From positions 9,420,330-9,484,329 of the forward strand of contig JABAKD010000009.1 of NCBI GenBank assembly GCA_012845835.1: DNA of 64,000 nucleotides, read 5' to 3'. Below the pieces are notes generated by a model. That model was not told where the DNA came from. It ran no database searches and saw nothing but the letters and a program-made list of their open reading frames with translations. The position numbers and the translations under genes were made by a program. Positions 11,930 through 63,894 of this stretch are shown here, piece after piece; positions within the stretch are counted from its first letter, which is position 1; every line of letters starts with the position of its first letter. This DNA is from Undaria pinnatifida (lineage: Eukaryota > Sar > Phaeophyceae > Laminariales > Alariaceae).

Positions 11930-12230
11930 TGTTAAGGAGCTAGTGGGGTATTAGCCTGTTTGACCACCTGCAAAAGGTTAACCGATAGCTTACCCAAACT
12001 AAGCTTTACAACACTCTCCCCCCCAGAAACGGTGGGATACCAGATCGGCCGGATATACGGGCGGACCTGTCAATATCCAAGCGGTTTCATTTCCTGGGTA
12101 CACCGGGGAGAGTATTTTTCAATTCGACATGGGGAAAGTTTGAAAAAGCTTATTATTGTGGATGGTGGGATTTGAACCCATGACCCAAAAACCCATGGTG
12201 CTGCCGACGACGCCGTATTGTAAGATTATT
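11930..12230 (-). mobile_element. TRIM-like element 1, one LTR plus internal region
   Basis: On the plus strand an 84-bp terminal repeat (11930-12013) begins TGTTAAGG and ends TTACAACA. It is followed by a C-run and about 200 bp of internal sequence shared with the elements at 15,591, 18,307 and 19,932. Read on the minus strand the C-run is a purine tract just upstream of the 3' LTR, as expected for a polypurine tract. The second terminal repeat is missing and repeat B copy 2 begins instead. Confidence 0.75.
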
Positions 12231-12231
12231 G

Positions 12232-12835
12232 TGCGGGGACACGGAGTTTCCCCTGCAGCTGTGTCAATTGAGCAGGTTCTCGGGGAATACTCATTTTCGA
12301 AGCCTTCGCAGAGACGTAGCTTTATTTGATTCCACCAGAGCCCTGGATGGCTTTTGAGATCAGAGGCACGTGCCTTCGATCTATTTCCTGACTACCCCGA
12401 ATACAAAACGCCAATCGTATCATACGAAACCCATCCAAGTTATCTCAATACGGATAATTACAGGTCTTTCAAGGCCGTATCTTAACATTGGTCACTCACT
12501 TGTACTAGATAAACTCTTGTACTAGCCCCACAGAGCCACCGATAAGAACTGAACGCGTGCAAAAAAAGCGAAGCAAATGCACCATTCCCTTTTTCCTATA
12601 CGCACATGCATTCAAAGGCATGTGAAACCCTTTTATATCGTTTCCGTATCCTAGATATTACACCTTGTTAGGCTCCCAGGGCAAAACCATAACACTAGCC
12701 CACCCTGATGAGCCGTGTATGCGAAAATATGGAAGATTCAGGGAAGCATCGGTTCCACGGTCTAGAACACGACTCGGAGATGCGGCTCTTCTAAACCTAC
12801 TCCCACACCTCTACCCTGCGAGGCTACGAAGCCCC
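12232..12835 (+). repeat. Repeat B, copy 2, with about 206-bp insertion
   Basis: Collinear with copy 1 from its TGTGCGGGGAC start. About 206 bp at roughly 12,485-12,690 are absent from copies 1 and 3 and are bounded by TAACA-like sequence, which suggests an insertion. It sits just upstream of plus-strand Gypsy protease sequence, compatible with being its LTR. Confidence 0.75.
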
Positions 12836-12842
12836 AGGAAAA

Positions 12843-14725
12843 ATGCTTAAGCAGAAAACCACAAACGGAGAACGGAAGACGGGAAGAGGGCTACAGAAGC
12901 GAATGTCGGGATCGACAGGCACGTTTGCCATCACATTCCGCAGATTAGCGAGGGGAATGGGGCGAGGGGGAACAGGGAAAACAGAAACTATCCACAAAAA
13001 AACAAATGCGAAACGCTGGGTTCGAAGGCAGAATAGTTAAAAACCTCGTCAGCGAACCCCCGAGATGAAAAACCACCTTTTGGGCATTGGCAACAAGCTT
13101 TTAGCTGAAGCCAGCCCTTTTGAGTAGGTGTGGGGCATCGGCCTCCGGGCGGACGACGCCGACGCCCATCACCCCCACTTGTGGCGAGGAGATAATTTGT
13201 TCGGGCAGGCTATTTCTACCGTCCGCGACCTCCTTCGCCGCAACACGGACGGGTTGGCACAGCCCTGCTCTTCGCGTCAATTCTGCACTCCGATATTGTC
13301 TGAGGGAATCATGAGATTAACCCAGCACTGCTGACACGCCTTCGGGTTTCAGCACGTGCTTTCCCCGGTCCTCCTTCGGATTTTTCGACCCATTTTTACG
13401 GTGCGCCAGCTGACCACAGCCCCGATGTGCTGGCTGTCGCCTCTTGCGCCGCCCTCACGCTCGCGGACGTGCCCTCGCTCCCTGAGCACGACCCGGGCCT
13501 CGTCGGAGGCACGATTACACTCGATGACGCCTGTTTTACCACCAAAATTACCGTGCATAGAGAAACCACCGCCTCTACGGTTTTTTGTTGTTTCGCGGTC
13601 GTAGACACTGGCTTCCCCTGGACTTTCATCCCCCGACACGTGTTGGAGAAGATGCTTTCCGGTGGCGCGGCCACCGTTAATTGCGAGCAGGATTCTTCCC
13701 CTCGTTCCTGGGAGAATTCAGCAACTCCACTCCCCTATGAACTTGGACGAGCGTCCGCCTGAGCGTCCAATTCCTCTGGGTTGGCCAAACAACGAGCTCT
13801 CTCACCGTGTGGGACTGCGTCGTCCCGCCCTCAGATACGCAACACGCGGTGCTTCTGGGATGCGATAGCCGAATGCGTTTTAATACGCGGTCCTACCGCT
13901 CCTTCCCTCCCCGCCCGTCTGACCAGAGAGTTTTTGGGGAGCTGACGCTATCACGCCATGTCCCCATGGGTACGTCGGCTTTTGTGCCCGACCCCCTCGC
14001 CTCTGGCGGTTGTTTTCACCTCCGTTACGATGGCGCCGATCGCGTCACTTTGTCAGACGAGCCTCAGCTGCTCGCTGTTAACTTGATCCGCAGTAACGGC
14101 CTACCAGCTCTTTCAGGCCATTATCTCTTCGAAAATCTACCCCAGCAGGACCATCGTTTTGCCGAAGAACGTTCGCCGCCTCAGGGCGACAGGTCCTTCC
14201 CACCATCAGCGCGACCGACCTTGAGCCCGGCGACCTTCTGGGAGTCGCCCACGCCCCATTAGTGCGCGCACCCATTGCCGTTTTCTGGCGTACGAACCGT
14301 GCACCAGCCGTCTCCCCGTCCACGAACGCGCCTGAGGTTGCGGCCATTTCGGAACCCTCTCTCACAGCAGCTGCAGCCACGGCCTCGCCCTCGCCTGCCC
14401 CGCTCGAGCGTTTGACTCCCGAACGACGAGTCTCGTTCCTACGCGTCTGGAACCGCCTGCCGAGGCATCTACGAGATATAGATTTTGATTTACATTGCCC
14501 GGAATGTACCCCTTTGGCCATCGAGGAACTATGCGACGTTCTCTGCGAATTTCTGGTTGTTTTTTTTTTCCGACTCCAAAACGGATGTTGGCGCCTCTAC
14601 TCTCTGATGCCCTTCGAAATTTCGGTGCCGGAGGGCAGCGCGCCTGTCTCCTCCCGGCCACATCGCATCAACCCGATTGTGGCCAAAGAGGTGGACGCCA
14701 CTCTCAATCAGCACAACCATAACAG
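12843..14725 (+). mobile_element. Ty3/Gypsy remnant, 5' half (gag side, protease, pre-RT)
   Basis: Plus-strand debris ending where reverse transcriptase should start. A retropepsin motif is visible (see 13,427). Downstream a frame at 14,262-14,720 ends with a stretch reading EISVPEGSAP, then SRPHRINPIVAKEVDATLNQ, which is the segment normally found immediately before the reverse transcriptase in this type of pol. It then stops at non-homologous sequence. The reverse transcriptase itself is absent. The basic stretch 12,843-13,040 could be gag nucleocapsid-like, but I cannot confirm it. Confidence 0.75.
13427..13762 (+). pseudogene. Retropepsin-like aspartic protease fragment
   Basis: A 111-residue frame contains VVDTGFPWTFI, the DTG active-site motif of retroviral-type aspartic proteases in its hydrophobic setting, then VLEKML and GGAA. 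In Ty3/Gypsy elements this enzyme cuts the polyprotein. The frame shifts after about 13,690. Confidence 0.75.
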
Positions 14726-14892
14726 TAGCTCCAATTCATTTATATGGTCTTCAAGCGCCAATTAACCCCCACCCCCCCCCTTCCCCGCCGTCCGCACCAA
14801 CACCTAGACCTAGCACCACGCGTGCAGTAAGCTCCTACGCATTTATGCGACCTAAACAAATATTGGAAAATGCCCCCCCCATTACCCTCCCG
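14726..14892. other. Junction sequence with C-runs
   Basis: C-rich low-complexity sequence (14,765-14,790 and 14,873-14,880) between the Gypsy half and a LINE 3' end. Nothing else is seen. Confidence 0.5.
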
Positions 14893-15070
14893 GCAAAACA
14901 AGACGAGGATAGGATGAGCAAACAGTTGCTAATGTAATATTTGGAATAAGCGTAATGAGCGCCCAAATGTTGGAGGTGTCTCTATTAGGAGTAGGAACGG
15001 TGCTCCGACTCGAAAGGGATGCGTGATCAATGGTCAAATTACTAAGGCAAGCAGCAAATGAGTACGCCCC
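14893..15070 (+). mobile_element. LINE 3' end, 5'-truncated copy
   Basis: Matches the terminal part of the LINE at 47,363-48,575 (the stretch about 48,390-48,560) nearly base for base, including the block ATGTTGGAGGTGTCT and the final GCAAATGAGTACGCC. Severe 5' truncation is typical of target-primed reverse transcription. Confidence 0.88.
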
Positions 15071-15199
15071 CCCCTCTTTGAACCTCTGCCCACCCCTCAC
15101 CGGACATGCGACTAAAATATATTATCCACAATAAACTAGTGGTGCCATTCACAGCCGTCAGAGTCTGTCCCTCTCCAAAATGTTTTTTTTTATAGTTCC

Positions 15200-15415
15200 G
15201 TGCACAGATTGACGAACATCATCACCCTGTTGACCCTGGTGCACAAGCTAGTTTTAAGGGGAGTCGCCGATCTATTATACCCTTAATAACGAGGACACAC
15301 ACAGCTGCAGCAGCAATACGCGCGATCGGAGTATCAATCACACACAGCCTTTTTTGAAAGAAGGATGTCGACGAAACTTTTGATCTCACAGCTGGCTGTT
15401 TTTGTAGTAGTATTT
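15200..15415 (+). repeat. Repeat C, copy 1
   Basis: Shares the phrases CACCCTGTTGACCCTG, GGGGAGTCGCCGA, CGCGATCGGAGTATCA and TCTCACAGCTGG with 41,030-41,225 (same strand) and 16,170-16,345 (inverse). It looks like a short non-autonomous dispersed element. No coding capacity is seen. Confidence 0.8.
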
Positions 15416-15590
15416 AAAACAATTAAAAATACACTTCATCAGCTGTGAGACCAACAGCAAGCAGCAATATAGTGGTGTTATAGTATTAAAAGTAGTGTTT
15501 ACAATTAGTAGTGTATTTTTTTCAATATTTGACGTTCCTGAGTGACAGCGAATGAATGCCGCCCGCGGAGCGAAGACCTTGTCGTATATA
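15416..15590. other. Unassigned A/T-rich sequence
   Basis: No gene or named repeat recognised between repeat C and a TRIM-like element. Confidence 0.5.
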
Positions 15591-15963
15591 TGTTGAGGTA
15601 TTGGTAGGGTATTGGTCCGTTTGACCACTTGCAAAAGGTTAACCAATAGCTTACCCAAACTAAGCCTCATAACACTTCCCCCCCCTGAAATGGCGGGATA
15701 GCAGGTCGGCCGGATATACGGGCGGACCTGTCAATATCCAAGCGATTTCATTTCGTTGAGATACCGGGGAGAGTATTTTTCAAGTTCGACACGGGGAAAG
15801 TCCGAAAAATTTTATTATTGTGGATGGTGGAGTTCGAACCCACGACCCAAAAACCCATGGTCCTGCCGACGACGCCATTTGTTAAGGTATTAGTGGAGCA
15901 TTAGTCCGTTTGACCACTTGCAAAAGGTTAACCATTAGCTTACCCAAACTAAGTCTTACAACA
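15591..15963 (-). mobile_element. TRIM-like element 2, complete (373 bp)
   Basis: Two 84-bp terminal repeats (15591-15674 and 15880-15963), TG...CA bounded, flank about 205 bp. Read on the minus strand, the 5' repeat is followed by AATGGCGTCGTCGGCAGG, which starts TGG like a tRNA primer-binding site, and a G-rich purine tract directly precedes the 3' repeat. TATA sits on both outer sides and may be a target duplication. There is no coding capacity. The internal part also contains GTGGGTTCGAACTCC, resembling a tRNA T-arm. Confidence 0.85.
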
Positions 15964-16169
15964 TATACACTCATCATTCATACCACGAAATAATGTAGGC
16001 CGACATGTTTACTCACACACAGCTACATGCAGCAGCACCGACAGGCAGCGAGGTTTTTTCATTTTTCACCGTGTTTCACTACGAGTATAATACTATTAGT
16101 ATAGATAATAGATGAGCTAGAAGATGATATGATGACATCAGATCGATGTAGAACCAAACCGCGTTGCGG

Positions 16170-16345
16170 GTCATATTACAAAAATTAAAGTACACTCCAG
16201 CTGTGAGATCGAAGATTTTGTCGAAACTCATCTTTGCACGCTGTGTGTGATACTCCGATCGCGCGTGTTACCGGGTGTGTGTCCTCATTCAGGATATAGG
16301 TCGGCGACTCCGGAAGTGCATCAGTTTATCAAGTGTATCCTGTAA
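16170..16345 (-). repeat. Repeat C, copy 2 (inverted)
   Basis: Inverse-orientation relative of 15,200-15,415, recognised by CTCCAGCTGTGAGATCG, GATACTCCGATCGCGCG and GGTCGGCGACTCC. Confidence 0.78.
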
Positions 16346-16607
16346 GTCGTGTAACCTGTGAGGGGAGGGCGGAGTTTGTAAGGGCGTGGGGGCCTGGGTT
16401 TGAACAAGAGGGAGCGCTTGGGGGGTACCGGGCGGGGCAACTCAATCTGTGCGCGGAAACTATAATAACTAGCGAACAAATCGGACGGTTGTGGAAGGAA
16501 TGCATTATCAGTTCACCATTTGTATCCTGTAAGTCGTACAACCAGTGAGGAGAAAGGTCATGTATCGTGAAATAAAATGCGCGCTATCTCTCACTACGGG
16601 TGGTGCA

Positions 16608-17067
16608 GTGGTACTCCGAGTGGGGGATGCGTGGTTGGTCGGTGTTGGGAAGCGTGCTCCTCATGGGTTCGGGGAGACAATGTATCGAAAAACTGCTGCG
16701 CAAAGCCGTGGTAGCTGCAGACTCAACAAGTCCGTCGCATAGTAGAGGCCCGGAGGGGCCTGCGGTTTGCGGATAGGAGACAACTAGATAACCAAGTTCG
16801 CTACTGGACGAAAGGGAGTATGTTAAAAGACAAGAGGAATAAAACAAGTAAGTCAAAAATAGAAGCTACCCAAAAAAAAAGGGAAAGTAAAATGCAAAGC
16901 TATGCAAGGCGAAAGAGCTTGCCTTGGGGAGAGAAGAGCACCGGGGAGAAGGTCACGCAGCCCAGGTCGACACGTTCACTGCTCCGACGACGCCAATTGT
17001 AGTGGTACTCCGAGTGGGGGATGCGTGGTTGGTCGGTGTTGGGAAGCGTGCTCCTCATGGGTTCCGG
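16608..17067. repeat. Repeat F, two identical 60-plus-bp blocks
   Basis: A block starting GTGGTACTCCGAGTGGGGGA and ending CTCCTCATGGGTTC occurs at about 16,610-16,675 and 17,002-17,066 with no difference I can see. The first copy is preceded by GGTGGTGCAGTGGT. Together with the closing GGGTTC this faintly resembles the A and B boxes of a tRNA-derived SINE. Confidence 0.7.
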
Positions 17068-17439
17068 TGCCCTTGTTTGGTCTCTCCTCATGGCTCGCTG
17101 GATGGACTCAAAAGCTTATACATTATTTCCTCTACTTTAAACTCTAAAAGACAGACAAAACATGCCTAGGCACGATAGGACAGGGTAGAGCAGGTAGAGC
17201 AGGTAGAGCAGTTAGAGCAGGTAAAGCAGGTAGTGAGATGTGGGGCGTCCTGCTTGTCCCATCATCGTCACCTACATTATCGCCCATCTATGATGGCCTT
17301 GACGTGAATGTGACATCTAATGTCACGTGGTTTCACCTCAACCATGATATGGCTTCACGTCGAATCTATAAACTATCCTTCTACGAAGCGCACTCCATTA
17401 CAGCAGTGGTTCTCAGATTTCGATCATGGCATGGAAACA

Positions 17440-17850
17440 GTGCCTACAGCACGGTGCGGAAATCTCCTTTTCTTTCTTTCTTTCCTTCCAGTTTCGCTAG
17501 GTCCTCCTACGTTTTGCGGTGCATATCGTACCACACCGCACCGCACCGTAAGAAAAAATGAGCAACGCCGTGCGTGATAAAAGAGCCCCGGAAATGATCG
17601 TACTCGCTCATACAAAGTTCGCACGTTTTTCAATTTTAATTGAAAGTTACGCGTATTTTTTTCTTTTTTCTTTTTTTGTCATCCTCCGGCAGATGGGGAA
17701 AAAATAAAGCTTTAGCTCACCATACTTCCACGTATTTGGTCCGGTTTTCGCTAGGTCCTACGCTGCGGTGCAAATCGCACGGCACCCCACCGCACCGCAC
17801 TGCACCGCACTGCACCGCACCGTAAGAAAAAAACGCACAACGCTGATAAA
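17440..17850. repeat. Repeat G, CCGCACCGCACCGTAAGAAAA pair
   Basis: Two diverged copies (about 17,440-17,590 and 17,690-17,850) share TTTCGCTAGGTCCT, a run of CACCGCACCG and a GTAAGAAAAAA tail followed by CAACGC. Confidence 0.75.
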
Positions 17851-17878
17851 AAAAAAACTAAAAACAATCGTACTCTCG

Positions 17879-18300
17879 CTCATTTCAGAGTTATGTTCCG
17901 CAGGGTTTGTGGACTCCGGGTAAGGGTATGGGAGTCTTACAGAACTTCCAGAAGTTTCGGGTACGGGTATGAAAGTGTTACAGAACTTCCAGAAGTTCCG
18001 GGTATTGTGGCACGGGCGTACAGAACTCACAGAAGTTCCGGGCGGGTACGAAAGGAGCTGCACCCGTACCCCGGGTAATGTGGCACGGGGTGTACAAAAC
18101 TCACAGAGGTTCCGGGTATGGGTATGAATATCCTACAGAACTAACAGAAGTTCGGGTACGGGTATGAAAGTCTTACAGAACTCCCAGAAGTTCCGGGTGT
18201 TGTGGCACGGGCGTACAGAACTTCCAGAAATTCCGGGTACGGATATTAATGCCCTACAGAACTTACAGAACTTCCGGGTACGGGTAATACCCGGGTGAAT
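17879..18300. repeat. Minisatellite H, array 1
   Basis: Irregular units of about 40-50 bp built on TACAGAACTTCCAGAAGTTC followed by CGGGTA-CGGGTATGAA. The array is interrupted at 18,307 by TRIM-like element 3, and related units resume at about 19,610. Confidence 0.88.
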
Positions 18301-18306
18301 GCACAC

Positions 18307-18592
18307 TGTTAAGGAATTAGTGAGGTATTAGTCCGTTTGACTACTTGCAAAAGGTTAACCAATAGCTTACCCAAACTAAGCCTTATAACACTCTCCCCCC
18401 CTGAAACGGCGGGATAGCTGGTCGGCCGGATATACGGGCGGACCTGTCAATATCCAAGCCGTTTCATTTCCTGGGTATACGGGGTAGAGTATTTTTCAAG
18501 TTCGACACGGGGAAAGTCCGGAAAAGTTTATCATGGTGGATGTGGGATTTGAACCCACGACCCAAAAAACCCATGGTCTGCCGACGACGCCA
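18307..18592 (-). mobile_element. TRIM-like element 3, one LTR plus internal region
   Basis: One 84-bp terminal repeat (18307-18390) with the C-run and the shared internal sequence. The second terminal repeat is missing. As in element 1, the break lies just after GACGACGCC and repeat B follows at once. Confidence 0.8.
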
Positions 18593-18602
18593 TTCATTAA
18601 TG

Positions 18603-18985
18603 AGTAAGGTGGGGACACGGAGTGCTCCTGCAGGTCTGCCAATTGAGCAGATCCTCGGAGAGTACTCACTTTCTTTTCCTTCGTAGCGACGTTGCTTTAT
18701 TCGATTCCACCAGAGCCCCGGATAGCTTCTGAGATCGGAGGCACGTGCCTCCGATCTATTACTAACTTTCCTGAATATAAAACGCCAACCTTGTCATGTG
18801 AAACCCATCCAAATGATCTCAAATTCGGATAGTTACAGGCCTTTCGAGGCCGTATCTTAACACTAGCCCACTCTGATGAATCGCATATGCAGAATATGGG
18901 AGATTCGGGGAAACTCCGGTTCTACGAACTAGACCATGAGTCGAAGATGCGGCTCCTCAAACCCCACTCCCACACCTCTGGTTAA
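18603..18985 (+). repeat. Repeat B, copy 3
   Basis: Collinear with copy 1 from GTGGGGACACGG through ATGCGGCTCCTCAAA, then runs into a TRIM LTR end (18,986-19,019). Confidence 0.82.
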
Positions 18986-19019
18986 CCAACAACTTACCCA
19001 AACTAAGCCTTATAACAAC

Positions 19020-19609
19020 ACCCCCTCGGGGGGGAGGTCGATTTTGAAGTGGAGGATTTAGGATTTATTCCAACTTGCATGGATGGCATGTGGTCTCACT
19101 GGGCCAATGTCCCCGAGGCAATCTGTCGTAGCTTTAAGGGAATTATGAATTATCTACAAAACCACCACCGAGAGAGGCGATAAATCGTGAACCTCAATGA
19201 GTGGCGACCGGGGCAACAGCCGCGCTCACGGCTATACTGCGCTATGATGATACCATAGCGTACCCCGGCTGTGGCGCTTCAAAACAAATAATGGCGGTCA
19301 CAAGCCCATATTTGCCACCACAGCTCGATAAGCCAAGTGCCGCGACAAGGCAGAAGCGAAACTACACCGAAAACGCAGAAGATACTTCCGGGCATCGATG
19401 GTTGCTGCATCGCCGTCACGGCAGATCTATGTATTATTCCGATCAGAAAAAACATTGACAACACTCAATACGTGTTTCCCCGGTCGGCGCCAAATTCGTA
19501 CCAGGCATGTTTCCACCAAATCGAATCGAATTCAATTCGATTGATAAAAATTAAAAAAATGTACATTTGTATTCAAAAATGCCCTTCGAAATAATGCATG
19601 TGCGCTCCC
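19020..19609. other. Unassigned, no gene seen
   Basis: No protein family, RNA gene or named repeat is recognised. The left end carries a C-run like that beside TRIM LTRs. Confidence 0.5.
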
Positions 19610-19925
19610 CGGGTATTGTAACAAAGGTATACCCTTACCCCGGGTATTGTTTGTGCCACCGTCTTACAGAAGTCACAGAAGTTCCGGGTTAGGGTATGGG
19701 AATCTTACAGAACTTACAGAAATTCCGGGTACGGTACGGAAGTGTTACAGAACTCACAGAAGTTCTGGGTATTGTGGCACGGGCGTACAGAACTCACATA
19801 CGTTAAAAAAAATATATACCCGTACCCCGGGTATTTGTGGCACTGGCGTACAGAACTTCCAGAAGTTCCGGGTAAGGATATGAATGTCCTACAGAACTCA
19901 CAGAAGAAGTCCTCTGTAGCGTAAT
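19610..19925. repeat. Minisatellite H, array 2
   Basis: Same unit vocabulary as 17,879-18,300 (GTTACAGAACTCACAGAAGT, TTCCGGGTA, TATTGTGGCACGGGCG). Confidence 0.85.
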
Positions 19926-19931
19926 ACCCGG

Positions 19932-20314
19932 TGTTAAGGAATTGATAGGGTGTTAGTCCGTTTGACTACTTGCAAAAGATTAACCAATAGCTTACCCAAA
20001 CTAAGCCTTATAACACTCTCCCCCCCCTGAAACGGCGGGATAGCAGGTCGGCCGGACATACCGGCGGACCTGTCAATACGTCCAAGCCGTTTCATTACCT
20101 GGGTATACCGGGGAGAATATTTTTCAAGTCCGACATGGATGGGGAAAATCTGAAAAGTTTATTATTGTGGATGGTGGGGATCGAACCCAAAACCCAAAAA
20201 CCCATGGTCTGTCGACGACGCCATTTGTTAAGGAATTAGTAGGGTATTAGTCCGTTTGACCACTTGCAAAAGGTCAACCAATAGCTTGGCTTACCCAAGC
20301 TAAGCCTTACAACA
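19932..20314 (-). mobile_element. TRIM-like element 4, complete (383 bp)
   Basis: Terminal repeats at 19932-20015 (84 bp) and 20226-20314 (89 bp, with a 5-bp TTGGC duplication near 20,286). The internal region has the purine tract and the TGGCGTCGTCGACAG primer-site-like sequence in the minus-strand sense. No clean target duplication is visible. Confidence 0.83.
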
Positions 20315-21933
20315 CTGGGGTAAATACCCCGGGTATGGTTTGTGCGTACCCTACAGAACCCAACCTGACTGGTCTGGAGTTACGCTTTGTTTTTACTTCA
20401 TAACAATTTTCTCTCCGGGAGCCTCTGCCTCCACATAGCACTACGTAGGTAGATGTGTTATTAATAGCAGCGGCTGTTGTCGCGAACGAGTCGAGTCGCG
20501 ATTTATCGCCAAGCAATGCAGCAGCTACAACTGTTTAACACCTGCTAGTAATACTTGCAAGATATATATACTGGGGTATACACAAGAAAGTAGTAATATT
20601 ATATTGCTCAAAATCAATCAATCAACGTTGCGCATTTTGGTCAACAAAGCAAGCAAAACAACGAAAATGGTACCTGGGTAAATCGATTCTGCTTTTTTCT
20701 CGAAAATCTCCTCTCTCTGCGACGGAAAAAAATTGAAGCCCACCACTATAAAAAAAACTCACTAAATCACCAGGTAAATTGTTTTTTGATCCGTGCAGGC
20801 AGCAGCTCCTGCCGCTGTGAGTGTTTGGAGGCATCTTCATTCTTCACGAACAAGCGGAGCGGTTTGCTTTGGAAAATATAAATTTGAATTCGACGGGATA
20901 CGTCCGAGATCGTTCGAGTTTGTAAGGTGAGCCTCGCTCCCGGCCAGCTGTCTGGGGAAGCGGACGACGAGTGCACCGAAGAAGCTCCGAGGTTGATTGA
21001 CCCATTCCGCATGAGGGTGCATGGTCCTGTGTAAGCCCAGCCCCTCTACCTGGGGGAGATGGATAGTTCAGCAACCCCCCCCTTTTGCTCCTTTGCGTTT
21101 ATCTTGACCTAGATTTTGTCTCCTAGGATCTCATGTTGCTGTCGGGAACCAGACTGGTTATTTTTGGGTCGCGGATCAAGCGTGTTCGAGCACGGAGGTG
21201 TCGAGGTGATTCGCCGGAAGGCGGGTGCGTCCTGCTTGTGGACCCCAAGCACGAAAGCGAGGGTTGCTTTTGTAGCTTGTTTTCGGAGGTGATTTTGTGT
21301 TTTTGCGGCGTGTTCGGTGAGACTGATGAGAGACTTTCCCCTTACTTTCAGCCTTTCGGCACGGCGGCGAGGAAGCCGTGCAAGGAGTTCCCCGAGTCTT
21401 ACGTTGTGGTGGTGACGCCTGTGTAGCCAATGGTCTGGTCAGCTCCGGCCAATCCCCCCCAGAGCTTGCGCTTTGGCGATCGATCCGTTTGAGAGGTCTT
21501 ACCATTTTTTCGATGCTCTTTTTTCAAACCCATCGTCAAAACCGAACGCCTTTTTGTGGTCCCATGTCTGTTGCCTCGGTCGCCGACACACCACCCTCCT
21601 CGACGCCTTTCCCCGACTCCGACCACGCCTTTGCCTCTCACCCTCACCCCCCTTGCTGTCGGCCCTGATGTGCTCACCGAATCGTGCATCACCTCTCTCG
21701 ATCCCATCGGAAAACAGACCTTTTCCAAGATTTCCTTGTTAAAAACTGCAAATTCAGGGGGAAACGGGGGGGGGGGCAGATTGGGCTATCATAAAGGCAC
21801 AACAACGGCACAGCAGGCAAGGAAAGAGAGGGGAGGGAGGTGCTTGCTGGCGGCTCTTCGGCGGTGAGCAGAGCAGAGCGCCACGCCGACCGCCCTGCAA
21901 GGAGGCCAGTAGTAGAACCAGAAATCTGCAGCC
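20315..21933 (+). promoter_or_regulatory. Upstream region and probable 5' leader of the remodeller gene
   Basis: No separate gene is supported. In-frame TAG codons at 21,910-21,915 close the frame just before the chosen ATG. The last few hundred bases are GC-richer and could be promoter and untranslated leader. I see no convincing TATA box, and the transcription start cannot be placed. An upstream noncoding exon is possible. Confidence 0.35.

Positions 21934-63894
<41,961 letters not shown>

Larger units (their letters stand above)
16346..17878. other. Repeat-bearing intergenic stretch
   Basis: Holds the repeat F pair (16,610-16,675 and 17,002-17,066) and the repeat G pair (17,440-17,590 and 17,690-17,850), plus a GTAGAGCAG minisatellite near 17,180-17,235. 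No gene is recognised. Confidence 0.55.

Noticed and set aside
15810-15885. tRNA gene on the minus strand (T-arm-like GTGGGTTCGAA)
   Set aside because: No cloverleaf with a proper acceptor stem could be drawn, and the segment recurs only inside TRIM-like elements.
17879-18300. CRISPR-like array
   Set aside because: Units are irregular, spacers are not unique and the context is eukaryotic. It is a minisatellite.
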